Assembly: GCF_000701505.1 (NCBI RefSeq)
Contig: NZ_JNJB01000011.1
Coordinates: 124,001-188,000 of the forward strand
Length of the DNA: 64,000 bases
Origin: Dyadobacter crusticola DSM 16708
GTDB taxonomy: Bacteria > Bacteroidota > Bacteroidia > Cytophagales > Spirosomataceae
Direction of reading: 5' to 3'
Under the pieces are notes generated by a model. That model saw nothing but the letters and a program-made list of their open reading frames with translations. It made no database searches and was not told where the DNA came from. Below are positions 16,975 through 24,744 of this stretch, piece by piece. The translations under genes were made by a program, and so were the position numbers. Position 1 is the first letter of the stretch, and every line of letters starts with the position of its first letter.

Positions 16975-18005
16975 TAAAGCAGTACGATATCGTTGGCGTG
17001 AGCCACTTCAAAATTCAATGTCTTTAAATTCTCGCGAATAGCAACCGAAGTCACCCTCGCACGCGCCACCGCGATCATTTCTCCGGCGGGTGAGTAAATC
17101 TCAATGATCTCGCCAGATTCAAAATCTCCACTGACTTCCACAACGCCTACTGCAAGCAGGCTTTTCCTCTTCAAAAGTGCCTTGGAAGCGCCTTCATCTA
17201 TTTGCAACCTTCCCGAAACGAGTCCGCCGCTGCCAAGCCACCGGTTTCTGGCCGACAATGTACTTTTGCCCGGCGTGATCAACGTACCTGCATTTCCCTG
17301 TAACGCTTCGAGCAGCTCGTCTTTTTTGTTCATTCCAAAAATAACAACCCTGATCGCCATACGAGCTGCCAGCTTTGCAAAGGTAAGTTTGGAGGCCATT
17401 CCGCCTAGGCCGAGGAATGATTTATCTGTTTTTACAAACTTAAAAACCTCATTAACATTGGTCACGCTGCGAATGATCCTGCCGTCCTCGTCGAGCAACC
17501 CGCCGACTGACGTGCAAAACATAAGCGACTCTGCGCCGAAACCGACAGCCAGCAAAGTGGCCAGCTCGTCATTATCAGAAAATTTCAGCTCACGGTCACT
17601 TACCACGTCATTTTCATTGACAATGGGAATGATGTTATTTTCCCAAAGCTCTTCAAACGTTTCTTTCAGCTGTAAAAACTTGTCGCGGTTGGCAAAATGC
17701 TGACGTTCGCACAAGCTCTGGGCTATAAAAATATGATTGGGGGCAAAAAAGCTTGCATACAGCCCGACAAGCAACGGATTACCTACTGAGGCCGCCGCTT
17801 TTCGCTGCGTCATCGTGCCTTTATAGTTTTGAATATAGGCTTTCCCCGCCCCAACTGCTCCCGAAGAAACAATGATAATGCGGTACTCTGAATGAATCTC
17901 GGAAACCTGCCGTGCTATTTCAGCGATTTTTCCTGTATCCGGCTCCCCGGACGCAAGCGTGATCGACGCAGTTCCAAATTTGATGACAAGAATGGGTTTC
18001 GACAC
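16974..18005 (-). CDS. proB: Glutamate 5-kinase
   Basis: 343 residues. Amino-acid kinase domain from residue 1 (LVIKFGTASITL, IIVSSGAVGAGKAYI, IVNENDVVSDRELKFSDNDELATLLA), followed by a C-terminal PUA domain from about residue 265 (GASKALLKRKSLLAVGVVEVSG). The substrate-binding FSDNDELA motif is intact. It phosphorylates glutamate to gamma-glutamyl phosphate, the first and feedback-inhibited step of proline synthesis. Slightly shorter than the 367-residue E. coli enzyme. It lies 69 bp after aat on the same strand and overlaps proA by one base. Confidence 0.97.
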   Translation of the reverse strand: MSKPILVIKFGTASITLASGEPDTGKIAEIARQVSEIHSEYRIIIVSSGAVGAGKAYIQNYKGTMTQRKAAASVGNPLLVGLYASFFAPNHIFIAQSLCERQHFANRDKFLQLKETFEELWENNIIPIVNENDVVSDRELKFSDNDELATLLAVGFGAESLMFCTSVGGLLDEDGRIIRSVTNVNEVFKFVKTDKSFLGLGGMASKLTFAKLAARMAIRVVIFGMNKKDELLEALQGNAGTLITPGKSTLSARNRWLGSGGLVSGRLQIDEGASKALLKRKSLLAVGVVEVSGDFESGEIIEIYSPAGEMIAVARARVTSVAIRENLKTLNFEVAHANDIVLL

Positions 18006-18074
18006 TTCTGGTACAAAAATGCGGCATTACCTAAGGAGGATGGTGCCAGGTAGTGGATTTTGACCAAAATTAAA

Positions 18075-18719
18075 TCATTTCTGAGGAAAAGGCGCATTTA
18101 AGTTTCCCGCTACGATTTGCCTCAGCGGTGTTCCGTTAAATCTGACTTTTACTTTCAATGCGTTTCTGAGCTTCTCCAGATACTGTTCACGCGGGATTTC
18201 AATTGCTCCGTAGCGAAGCACATTATCGTTGATGAACTGCGTGTCGAGCAACACAAATCCATTCACTTTTAAAAGCTGAATAAGATAATGGAATGCGACC
18301 TTAGATGCATTGCTTTCGATGGTGAACATCGATTCGCCAAAAAATACACCATTGATTGAAACTCCATAAAGCCCGCCAACGAGCCTGTTTTCGCGGTAGG
18401 CTTCCACACTGTGCGCATAGCCAAAGCGGTGCAGTTCAGTGTAACTGGCGATAATATCCTCGGAAATCCAAGTACCGGGCTCCTTGGACCTCGGCGCTGA
18501 GCAGCCGCGCATGACGCCTTCGAAGTCGGCATTTACGCGAATCTCGAAATAATTCTTGTTCAATATGGGCCGGAGAGACCGCGCGGGCTTATAAGAATCG
18601 ATCGGGATAATTGCCCGGGGATTGGGCGAATACCAGTAAATTGTTCCATCAGCTTCGGCCATGGGAAATATTCCGTTGATGTAACCGTTTAGAATATCGT
18701 CCGGATTTAAAGCTGACAT
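18075..18719 (-). CDS. aat: Leucyl/phenylalanyl-tRNA-protein transferase
   Basis: 214 residues. Family motifs in order: GIFPMAEADGTIYWYSPNPRAIIP near the N-terminus, then GTWISEDIIASYTELHRFGYAHSVEAY split across residues ~90-116, then LVGGLYGVSINGVFFGESMF, SNASKVAFHYL and LLDTQFINDNVLRYGA. The enzyme adds Leu or Phe from aminoacyl-tRNA to proteins with N-terminal Arg or Lys, making an N-degron for ClpS-ClpAP. No clpS or clpA is in the window. It is the first gene of the minus-strand run aat-proB-proA-argE; a 324-bp intergenic region separates it from the divergent GNAT gene. Confidence 0.97.
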   Translation of the reverse strand: MSALNPDDILNGYINGIFPMAEADGTIYWYSPNPRAIIPIDSYKPARSLRPILNKNYFEIRVNADFEGVMRGCSAPRSKEPGTWISEDIIASYTELHRFGYAHSVEAYRENRLVGGLYGVSINGVFFGESMFTIESNASKVAFHYLIQLLKVNGFVLLDTQFINDNVLRYGAIEIPREQYLEKLRNALKVKVRFNGTPLRQIVAGNLNAPFPQK

Positions 18720-18901
18720 GAAAAGGTACTTTGGCTGCTGTAATTGAAAACTTTCATTGAAACCGAACCATAAAAATATATCTTCTGTTTCTTTGGTGTG
18801 ATAATTTTTTTTTCAAAATTTGCACCTTCTTAGACTCGCTTGAAAGTCAATGAATAACAACGGCACATATACTGTCCTTCATACTACGCCTTTCCGATTC
18901 A

Positions 18902-18957
18902 GGTCCCCCCGGACCGCATAATTATCTTTTACCTACGTGGTAAAATCTTTTACCCCC
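18902..18957. promoter_or_regulatory. Candidate operator region upstream of the arginine run
   Basis: This lies in the 324-bp spacer 18720-19043 between divergent aat and the GNAT gene. It holds GGTCC-CCCC-GGACC (18902-18915) and a 7-bp inverted repeat TTTTACCTACGTGGTAAAA (18927-18945), directly followed by another TCTTTTACC half-site. The sequence does not resemble the E. coli ArgR box. A dimeric repressor site controlling the arginine genes is a plausible reading. I see no TAnnTTTG box in the spacer; the rest is AT-rich with no ORF. Confidence 0.4.
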
Positions 18958-19043
18958 AATTTTTCTTAAAAATCTAAACGTCCCATCGTTTTTATCTGGG
19001 TGTAGTAATTATTGTTTTCGAATTTTTGTCAGAATCGCCATCA

Positions 19044-19772
19044 ATGAAAAATACCGAAGTAGTGGGCAGTAAGTTCATCGTTCAGACTGCCAATGAAAAT
19101 CACCTCAGTTTCGCCGAAATAATTTGTGCTGAAATGGAGGAAAGCGCTAAAAAGCGTGGTACCGGTATAGCCAAACGTTCTCCGGTGTACATCATGGAAA
19201 AGATGGTGGAAGGTAAAGCGATCATCGCCACTACCGATACAGGTGAATGGGTTGGATTTTGTTATATAGAGACCTGGGAACACGGCAAGTTTGTGGCTAA
19301 CTCAGGATTGATCGTTCACCCGGACTTCCGTAACAGCGGAATGGCGAAAGCGATCAAAATGAAGGCTTTTGAGCTATCCCGTAAAAAGTATCCGGACGCG
19401 AAAATCATTGGTATAACGACGAGTTTGCCAGTTATGAAAATCAACTCCGACCTGGGTTACGAGCCGGTCACATTCAGTGAGCTTCCTGCTGACGACGCGT
19501 TCTGGAAAGGCTGCGCAAGCTGTGTCAATTATGATGTGCTTACACGTACCGGCAGAAAACATTGTCTTTGCACGGGAATGATGTACGATCCAACGGAGAA
19601 AGAACCTGCTGTTCCTGCTAACAGCGGCGTAACAGTTGAAGAAAAGCATTCCTGGGATTTTCTGAAAGAGTCGGGCCTTTACGAACGCTGGATGCGCATT
19701 AAGCAACGCATTTTGCTGCGAAGGGAAGAACGTGCTAAAAAGAAAAACGCCGGGGCTGTGCTCGTACATTAG
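19044..19772 (+). CDS. GNAT N-acyltransferase of the arginine cluster (candidate N-acylglutamate synthase)
   Basis: 242 residues from ATG 19044; a frame extension to a TTG at 19026 adds six residues of no clear value. The GNAT fold spans about residues 12-150: the acetyl-CoA pyrophosphate loop reads VHPDFRNSGMAKAIK. After it comes a C-terminal region with a conserved-looking cysteine set, C-x2-C ... C-x-C (CASCVNYD then KHCLCTGMMYDP), which may bind metal. Proteins of this type precede argG in Bacteroidota arginine clusters. I recall that mutant-fitness work in Bacteroides proposed such a gene as the N-acylglutamate synthase replacing ArgA/ArgJ; here that is family knowledge plus context. A strong terminator lies 38 bp downstream, so it is probably transcribed apart from argG. 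Confidence 0.8.
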   Translation: MKNTEVVGSKFIVQTANENHLSFAEIICAEMEESAKKRGTGIAKRSPVYIMEKMVEGKAIIATTDTGEWVGFCYIETWEHGKFVANSGLIVHPDFRNSGMAKAIKMKAFELSRKKYPDAKIIGITTSLPVMKINSDLGYEPVTFSELPADDAFWKGCASCVNYDVLTRTGRKHCLCTGMMYDPTEKEPAVPANSGVTVEEKHSWDFLKESGLYERWMRIKQRILLRREERAKKKNAGAVLVH

Positions 19773-19809
19773 AGTAGCACATTCATTTACAGATTTTATA
19801 TATCTTTTG

Positions 19810-19857
19810 AATACCTCGCCCGGCAGCCTTAACAAGCCCGATGCGAGGTATTTTTTT
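19810..19857 (+). terminator. Intrinsic terminator after the GNAT gene
   Basis: Perfect 10-bp stem AATACCTCGC (19810-19819) with GCGAGGTATT (19843-19852), 23-nt loop, followed by a T-run to 19857. It uncouples the GNAT gene from higBA and argG. Confidence 0.85.
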
Positions 19858-19894
19858 GTTTAACAATATAAAACTCTGTCGACCTCGCAAGCTT

Positions 19895-19938
19895 TTCCCA
19901 GAATGGGAATATCGTTGTCTAAAACTTGTGTACTTTTG
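19895..19938 (+). promoter_or_regulatory. Putative higBA promoter with operator-like palindrome
   Basis: TACTTTTG at 19931-19938 matches the -7 consensus TAnnTTTG and ends 8 bp before the higB ATG, so the message would be nearly leaderless. TTCCCA-GAA-TGGGAA (19895-19909) is a 6-bp inverted repeat in the -35 to -20 area, a suitable place for autorepression by HigA. Because no promoter is seen between higA and argG, this site may also drive argG. Confidence 0.45.
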
Positions 19939-19946
19939 CCTATACC

Positions 19947-20243
19947 ATGAGAATCTTTACCAGGGGCACACTTAAAGCATTTTGGGATAAACAATCTGAT
20001 GCAAGGGCAGCACTGGAATTCTGGTACGACTCCATTGAAAAAAACCAATTTAAGAGTCCGGTTGAAGTGATCAAGTTCTTTAAAAATGCAGACACAGTGG
20101 GGAACGGTCGCATTGTATTTAATATAGCGCACAATAAGTATCGGCTAATAGCAAAGTTTGAGTATGAAAAACAACTCGTGTTTGTACGCTTCCTGGGAAC
20201 TCACGCCGATTACGACAGGATTGAGAATATTAAAGAGATATAA
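19947..20243 (+). CDS. higB: Type II toxin, HigB family (RelE-like mRNA interferase)
   Basis: 98 residues from ATG 19947 (MRIFTRGTLKAFWDK); an in-frame TTG at 19926 is too close to the -7 box to be the start. The pattern RGTLKAFWDKQSDARAALEFWYDSI, then GRIVFNIAHNKYRLIAKFEYEKQLVFVRFLGTHADYDRI in two pieces, is typical of the HigB_toxin family, with the conserved N-K-Y-R-L-I and G-T-H-x-x-Y-D. Such toxins cut mRNA at the ribosome. It is followed 11 bp later by its HigA antitoxin, in the toxin-first order usual for higBA. The gene looks intact. Unusual position: between the GNAT gene and argG of the arginine run. Confidence 0.92.
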   Translation: MRIFTRGTLKAFWDKQSDARAALEFWYDSIEKNQFKSPVEVIKFFKNADTVGNGRIVFNIAHNKYRLIAKFEYEKQLVFVRFLGTHADYDRIENIKEI

Positions 20244-20254
20244 CATAGGGATTT

Positions 20255-20659
20255 ATGGAAAAGCTAGCAATTGCTCTTGACGATATTAAGATATTGCCGA
20301 TTACTAACGCTGCGGAATTTAAAGAGGCAAGCAAAGTGATCGATAGCTTAATCGATGCTGACCTTTTGGAAGATCCTGAGGAAAGAAAACGGGCACTCGA
20401 TATTCTGGAAGCTATTACGATTCTCGCTATTGATTATGAGAAAAGGCATTTCCCCATTCCAAAGCCCGATCCCATTGAAGCGATCAAGGAAAGAATGGAG
20501 CAACTTCATCTTACAAGGAGAGATGTGGCGCCTTATTTCGGAGGAGAAAACCGAGTTTCAGAAGTGTTAAGTAAGAAAAGAAATTTAACCATTAAAATGA
20601 TCAGAGAGCTGAGCAGGAATCTGGGAATACCAGCCGATACATTGCTAGCAATTCACTGA
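20255..20659 (+). CDS. higA: HigA-family antitoxin with C-terminal HTH
   Basis: 134 residues. The N-terminal half is acidic and helical (toxin-neutralising region), and the C-terminal half is an XRE-type helix-turn-helix: MEQLHLTRRDVAPYFG, then ENRVSEVLSKKRNLTIKMIRELSRNLGIPADTLL. It belongs to the HigA type with N-terminal extension found with COG4680-like toxins. It should bind HigB and repress the operon through a palindrome such as the one at 19895-19909. The gene ends 36 bp before argG, with no promoter or terminator visible in between. Confidence 0.92.
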   Translation: MEKLAIALDDIKILPITNAAEFKEASKVIDSLIDADLLEDPEERKRALDILEAITILAIDYEKRHFPIPKPDPIEAIKERMEQLHLTRRDVAPYFGGENRVSEVLSKKRNLTIKMIRELSRNLGIPADTLLAIH

Positions 20660-20694
20660 CTAGAGTCTTTTACCTGTATCCATACCAATAAATA

Positions 20695-21894
20695 ATGTCA
20701 CAACCGAAAGTAGTATTAGCATTCAGCGGGGGATTAGATACCTCCTTTTGTGTAAAGTATTTAGCCGAAGACAAAGGCTACGAGGTCCATTCAGTATTGG
20801 TGGATACCGGTGGTTTTTCGGATGAAGAACTCAAGACCATTGAGGCAAATGCCTATTCGCTGGGTGTGAAAAAGCACGCGACCATTTCGAAGACTAGTGA
20901 ATACTATAATGATTGCATCAAATACCTTATTTACGGTAATATCCTTAAAAACAATACTTACCCACTTTCAGTAAGTGCCGAGCGTGTGTTTCAGGCGGTC
21001 GCGGTGGCTGAATATGCCAAGGAAATCCGCGCCAGCGCAATTGCGCACGGAAGTACAGGTGCCGGAAATGACCAGGTTCGTTTTGATATGGCTTTCAGGA
21101 TCATTATTCCCGAAGCAGAAATCATTACGCCAATTCGTGATTTGAAATTATCGCGTGAAGCAGAAATTGAATATTTGACTAAAAAAGGAGTTGGCCGCGA
21201 GTGGGCAAAAGCTGCTTACAGCATTAACAAAGGACTCTGGGGTACTTCGGTAGGTGGAAAAGAAACACTTACTTCTGAAAAATACCTTCCTGAATCAGCC
21301 TGGCCGACACAGATTTCAAAAACAGAACCTGAAAGCATTACTCTTGAATTTGTCAAAGGGGAACTAAAAGGGGTCGCAGGTGAAAGTTTTGAAAATCCGG
21401 TAGCAGCAATTCAAAAGCTTGCGGCTATTGCGCAGCCTTTTGGAATTGGCCGCGATATTCACGTGGGCGATACTATTATCGGCATTAAAGGCCGCGTCGG
21501 TTTCGAAGCCGCTGCGCCATTGATTATTATCAAAGCGCACCATACTTTGGAGAAACACGTGCTGAGCGAGCAGCAGCTTTACTGGAAAGAACAACTTTCC
21601 AATTGGTATGGCAGCTTGTTGCACAAAGGGCAGTTTGTCGAGCCGGTAATGCGGAATATCGAAACTTTCCTGACTGATACGCAGTCGCACGTAACTGGCA
21701 AAGTGCATGTTTACCTTGCGCCTTACCGTTTCCATGTAGAAGGAATTGAATCTCCATTCGACCTGATGTCTTCCAAATTCGGAAGCTACGGTGAAATGAA
21801 CAACGCCTGGACCGGAGACGACGTACGCGGCTTCTCTAAAGTAGCGTCGAATCAGGTAATGATTTATCAGAAAGTGACGGAAGCAAATCAATAG
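20695..21894 (+). CDS. argG: Argininosuccinate synthase
   Basis: 399 residues. The ATP-pyrophosphatase P-loop is AFSGGLDTSFC at residues 8-18. Further family segments are AIAHGSTGAGNDQVRFD and SINKGLWGTSVGGKE. The enzyme joins citrulline and aspartate with ATP to form argininosuccinate. This shorter, distinct ArgG type (with VGGKETLTSEKYLPESAWP) is the one common in Bacteroidota clusters. It stands between higA (36 bp upstream) and vapB (5 bp downstream); the very short 3' gap implies co-transcription with vapBC and argC. Intact. Confidence 0.97.
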   Translation: MSQPKVVLAFSGGLDTSFCVKYLAEDKGYEVHSVLVDTGGFSDEELKTIEANAYSLGVKKHATISKTSEYYNDCIKYLIYGNILKNNTYPLSVSAERVFQAVAVAEYAKEIRASAIAHGSTGAGNDQVRFDMAFRIIIPEAEIITPIRDLKLSREAEIEYLTKKGVGREWAKAAYSINKGLWGTSVGGKETLTSEKYLPESAWPTQISKTEPESITLEFVKGELKGVAGESFENPVAAIQKLAAIAQPFGIGRDIHVGDTIIGIKGRVGFEAAAPLIIIKAHHTLEKHVLSEQQLYWKEQLSNWYGSLLHKGQFVEPVMRNIETFLTDTQSHVTGKVHVYLAPYRFHVEGIESPFDLMSSKFGSYGEMNNAWTGDDVRGFSKVASNQVMIYQKVTEANQ

Positions 21895-21899
21895 CCGAT

Positions 21900-22133
21900 A
21901 TGACTAAAATAGAACTCCAAAGCAAGATCCAAAGGAAGGTCCAGGAACTGCCTGCTGACGTTCTTCAGGAGCTTTATGAGTATATGGAATCTATTTTGGA
22001 GAAAAGAAAACAGCAAGCGGAAATTGAAAACGGGTTGCAAAATTGGTGGAGCAGCATTGCCGATTTTTCTGACGATTATTTGACTCAACGTATCCAGCCT
22101 CCTCTCGATAAATCTGAAAATTTATTCGAATGA
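21900..22133 (+). CDS. VapB-like antitoxin of a vapBC module
   Basis: 77 residues, starting 5 bp after the argG stop. The sequence KIELQSKIQRKVQELPADVLQELYEYMESILEKRKQ is the amphipathic helix pattern of DUF2281-type small antitoxins, and the acidic, aromatic C-terminus (FSDDYLTQRIQPPLDKSENLFE) resembles a toxin-binding tail. The stop overlaps the vapC start as ATGA, the usual coupling of VapBC pairs. It is intact although its toxin partner is frameshifted; free antitoxin would be harmless and may still bind DNA or a related toxin. Confidence 0.75.
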   Translation: MTKIELQSKIQRKVQELPADVLQELYEYMESILEKRKQQAEIENGLQNWWSSIADFSDDYLTQRIQPPLDKSENLFE

Positions 22134-22536
22134 AATATTTGTTGGATACCAATATAGTGGCCTACATTATCAAAAAACGGCCGATTGAAGTACTACATAA
22201 GTTGCAGACTTTGGATTGGAAGGAGATAGCAATTTCGTCCATTGTTGTTGCTGAACTTTGGTATGGTGTTGAGAAAAGTCAATTGAAAGAAAAGAATAAG
22301 GCAGCATTGGAAGCTTTTCTGAGACCATTTACCATTCTCGATTTGATACACCAGCAGCAGAAGCTTATGCTTCAATAAGGGCTGACTTGGAGAGTACCGG
22401 AAAGGTAATTGGAGCAAATGACCTGCTGATCTCAGCGCACGCACTAAGTCATGGACTGATTTTGGTCACCAACAATGTCAGGGAATTTGAAAGAGTTGGC
22501 GGACTTCAGATTGAAAACTGGATTACAAATGAGTGA
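22130..22536 (+). pseudogene. PIN-domain toxin VapC, disrupted by a 1-nt frameshift
   Basis: The first frame gives MKYLLDTNIVAYIIKKRP and on to ILDLIHQQQKLMLQ, stopping at 22376-22378 after 82 residues. From about 22343 the next frame continues the family sequence without a break: DTPAAEAYASIRADLEST, then VIGANDLLISAHALSHG and LILVTNNVREFERVGGLQIENW, stopping at 22534-22536. Restoring one T in GATTTGATACA (22340-22350) rebuilds a 135-residue PIN protein with all acidic sites: D in LLDTN, E in VAELWYG, D in GANDLL, and the TNN loop. The ancestral stop overlaps the argC start by 8 nt. Either a recent inactivating mutation or a sequencing error in the T-run; as written, the toxin lacks part of its active site. 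Confidence 0.85.
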
Positions 22537-23512
22537 TATCAATATAGGAATTATAGGTGCGGCCGGCTACACGGGCGGGGAGTTGATTAGAATTTTAATC
22601 AATCACCCAAATGTAAATATCGCCTTTGCACACAGCAAAAGTCAGGCAGGCAAGCCGGTTTATGCTACGCATACCGACTTACTTGGAGATACAGAGCTGT
22701 TTTTTTCAGGTGACGATACGCAGGAATTGCTGAATCAACCAGATTTGAATGCGATTTTCCTGTGCTCGGGTCACGGTGAATCGAAGAAGTTTCTGGAAGC
22801 ACATGCTCTGCCAGAAACACTCAAAGTCATCGATCTGAGTACAGACTTTCGGGATGAAACCGGAGGGTTTGTATATGGTCTGCCGGAACTTCAAAGAGGA
22901 GCAATAATTGGAGCAAACAGGATTGCCAACCCAGGCTGTTTTGCGACTAGCATTGAACTTGCTGTTCTGCCTCTGGCAAATGCAGGATTGATCAAGGATG
23001 CAATTCACGTGAGCGCAGTTACGGGTAGTACCGGAGCTGGTCAGGCGCTGAGTGCGACCACGCACTTTACGTGGAGAAACAACAATATGTCGATCTACAA
23101 AGCATTTACGCACCAGCATTTGACCGAGATAAAAATGAGCTTCGGCAAGTTGCAGGCAGGGTTTGCGGAAGCTGTCAACTTCGTGCCTTACCGGGGTGAC
23201 TTTACAAGAGGTATCATGGCAAATGTTTATACGGCATTCGATGGTACTTTGGAAGAAGCAAATGCTATTTACAAAAGCTATTACGAGTCACACCCATTTA
23301 CGCACGTAAGCGACGTTCCTATTGATCTGAAACAGGTTGTTAATACGAATAAGTGCTTTGTACACCTGGAAGTACACGATGGTCAGCTGTTGATTTCGAG
23401 CATCATTGATAACCTTACCAAAGGCGCCTCCGGACAAGCTGTTCAGAATATGAATATTGCATTCGGATTACCTGAAAACGCGGGATTGAAGTTGAAAGCA
23501 CCGGCGTTCTGA
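22529..23512 (+). CDS. argC: N-acyl-gamma-glutamyl-phosphate reductase
   Basis: 327 residues from ATG 22529 (MSDINIGIIGAAGYTGGELIRIL); a longer frame to 22475 encodes vapC sequence in another frame and is rejected. NAD(P)-binding GAAGYTG is at residues 9-15, and the catalytic cysteine is in NPGCFAT near residue 137. His-containing HQHLTEI is also conserved. It reduces N-acyl-glutamyl phosphate to the semialdehyde in arginine synthesis. The start ATG lies inside the last codons of the disrupted vapC (ATGAGTGA), so argC was probably translationally coupled to vapC before the frameshift. Confidence 0.95.
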   Translation: MSDINIGIIGAAGYTGGELIRILINHPNVNIAFAHSKSQAGKPVYATHTDLLGDTELFFSGDDTQELLNQPDLNAIFLCSGHGESKKFLEAHALPETLKVIDLSTDFRDETGGFVYGLPELQRGAIIGANRIANPGCFATSIELAVLPLANAGLIKDAIHVSAVTGSTGAGQALSATTHFTWRNNNMSIYKAFTHQHLTEIKMSFGKLQAGFAEAVNFVPYRGDFTRGIMANVYTAFDGTLEEANAIYKSYYESHPFTHVSDVPIDLKQVVNTNKCFVHLEVHDGQLLISSIIDNLTKGASGQAVQNMNIAFGLPENAGLKLKAPAF

Positions 23513-23546
23513 TAGAATTTTCAAAATCACATTTAGAGACAGCACA

Positions 23547-24683
23547 ATGTCACATTTATTTGATGTTTACCCGATCTACGATATAGAGCCTGTAAAGGCG
23601 GAGGGAAGTTATTTATGGGATTCAAATGGTACAAAATACCTTGATCTCTACGGCGGACACGCGGTGATTTCAGTCGGTCATTGCCACCCTGAATATGTTG
23701 AAAAACTTACAAGGCAACTTGGTGCGATCAGCTTTTACTCCAATTCTGTAAAGATCTCTTTGCAGGAAGAGCTGGCAGAGAAGCTGGGTGAATTGTCCGG
23801 CTACCCTGATTATAAACTCTTTCTTTGCAACTCAGGCGCTGAGGCCAATGAGAATGCATTAAAGCTGGCTTCTTTTCACAATGGAAGAACGAAAGTTATC
23901 TCCTTTACCAAATCATTCCACGGCCGCACAGCCGGCGCGGTAGCTGCTACCGACAATCCATCGATTGTAGCGCCCGTCAATTACAAGGAGCACGTAACTT
24001 TTCTGCCGTTTAACGATGTGCAGGCTGCGAGCGAGGGAATCACAGAGGAGGTTTGCGCAGTAATTGTCGAAGGAATCCAGGGTGTAGGCGGAATCAATGT
24101 TTGTACTGACGAATTCCTGCAAACACTCAGACGCAAATGCGACGAAACCGGCGCAGTATTGATACTCGACAGCGTGCAATGCGGATACGGAAGAACCGGC
24201 AAGTTCTTTTCCCACCAGTTCAGCGGCATTGATCCCGATATTATGTCAATGGCCAAGGGAATGGGTAATGGATTTCCAATCGGAGGTATTCTGATTTCAC
24301 CAAAATTCAAGGCAAGCTACGGATTGCTGGGTACCACATTTGGCGGCAACCATTTGGCTTGCGCAGCAGGTGTTGCAGTGCTGGATATTATGAAAAAGGA
24401 AAACCTGATTGCAAATGCAGCCGAGATCGGTGAATATTTGTTTGAAGGAATTAAGGAGATCGGCGGATATAAAGAGTTGCGGGGACGTGGATTAATGATT
24501 GGGATAGAATATGACTTCCCTGTAAAAGACCTGCGTAACAGGCTGCTTTTTGAACACAAAATGTTTACGGGAGTTGCCGGGGCAAATACGATCCGCCTTT
24601 TACCTTCTCTTGCCCTGGGCAAAGAAGAAGCCGATCTTTTCCTCGAAGCTTTAAAGAAAGAAATCGCTGTAACAAGCATTTAA
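23547..24683 (+). CDS. argD: Acylornithine aminotransferase
   Basis: 378 residues, class-III PLP aminotransferase. YLDLYGGHAVISVGHCHPEYV, LCNSGAEANENALKLA and SFHGRTAGAVAAT are family segments; the PLP-binding aspartate is in LILDSVQCGYGRTGKFF and the Schiff-base lysine in MSMAKGMGNGFPIGG. It transaminates N-acylglutamate semialdehyde to N-acylornithine with glutamate. It follows argC by 34 bp on the same strand. The substrate acyl group (acetyl or succinyl) cannot be read from the sequence. Intact, usual length. Confidence 0.95.
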   Translation: MSHLFDVYPIYDIEPVKAEGSYLWDSNGTKYLDLYGGHAVISVGHCHPEYVEKLTRQLGAISFYSNSVKISLQEELAEKLGELSGYPDYKLFLCNSGAEANENALKLASFHNGRTKVISFTKSFHGRTAGAVAATDNPSIVAPVNYKEHVTFLPFNDVQAASEGITEEVCAVIVEGIQGVGGINVCTDEFLQTLRRKCDETGAVLILDSVQCGYGRTGKFFSHQFSGIDPDIMSMAKGMGNGFPIGGILISPKFKASYGLLGTTFGGNHLACAAGVAVLDIMKKENLIANAAEIGEYLFEGIKEIGGYKELRGRGLMIGIEYDFPVKDLRNRLLFEHKMFTGVAGANTIRLLPSLALGKEEADLFLEALKKEIAVTSI

Positions 24684-24744
24684 TATAATTTACTAGAAAC
24701 CGGCTTTGCCGCAGAACTTAACTACTGTCAGAATACTAAACTGA

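Noticed and set aside
18902..19043. Riboswitch in the aat-GNAT spacer
   Set aside because: Only short stems (5-7 bp) are visible and no known amino-acid riboswitch core was recognised.
22340..22350. Programmed frameshifting in vapC as an expression mechanism
   Set aside because: Only a three-T run is present, with no slippery heptamer or downstream pseudoknot visible; a mutation or sequencing error is simpler. Kept only as an unlikely alternative.
22475..22528. Longer N-terminus for ArgC starting at 22475
   Set aside because: These 18 codons come from the wrong frame of the disrupted vapC; the family start MSDINIGIIGAAGYTG begins at 22529.
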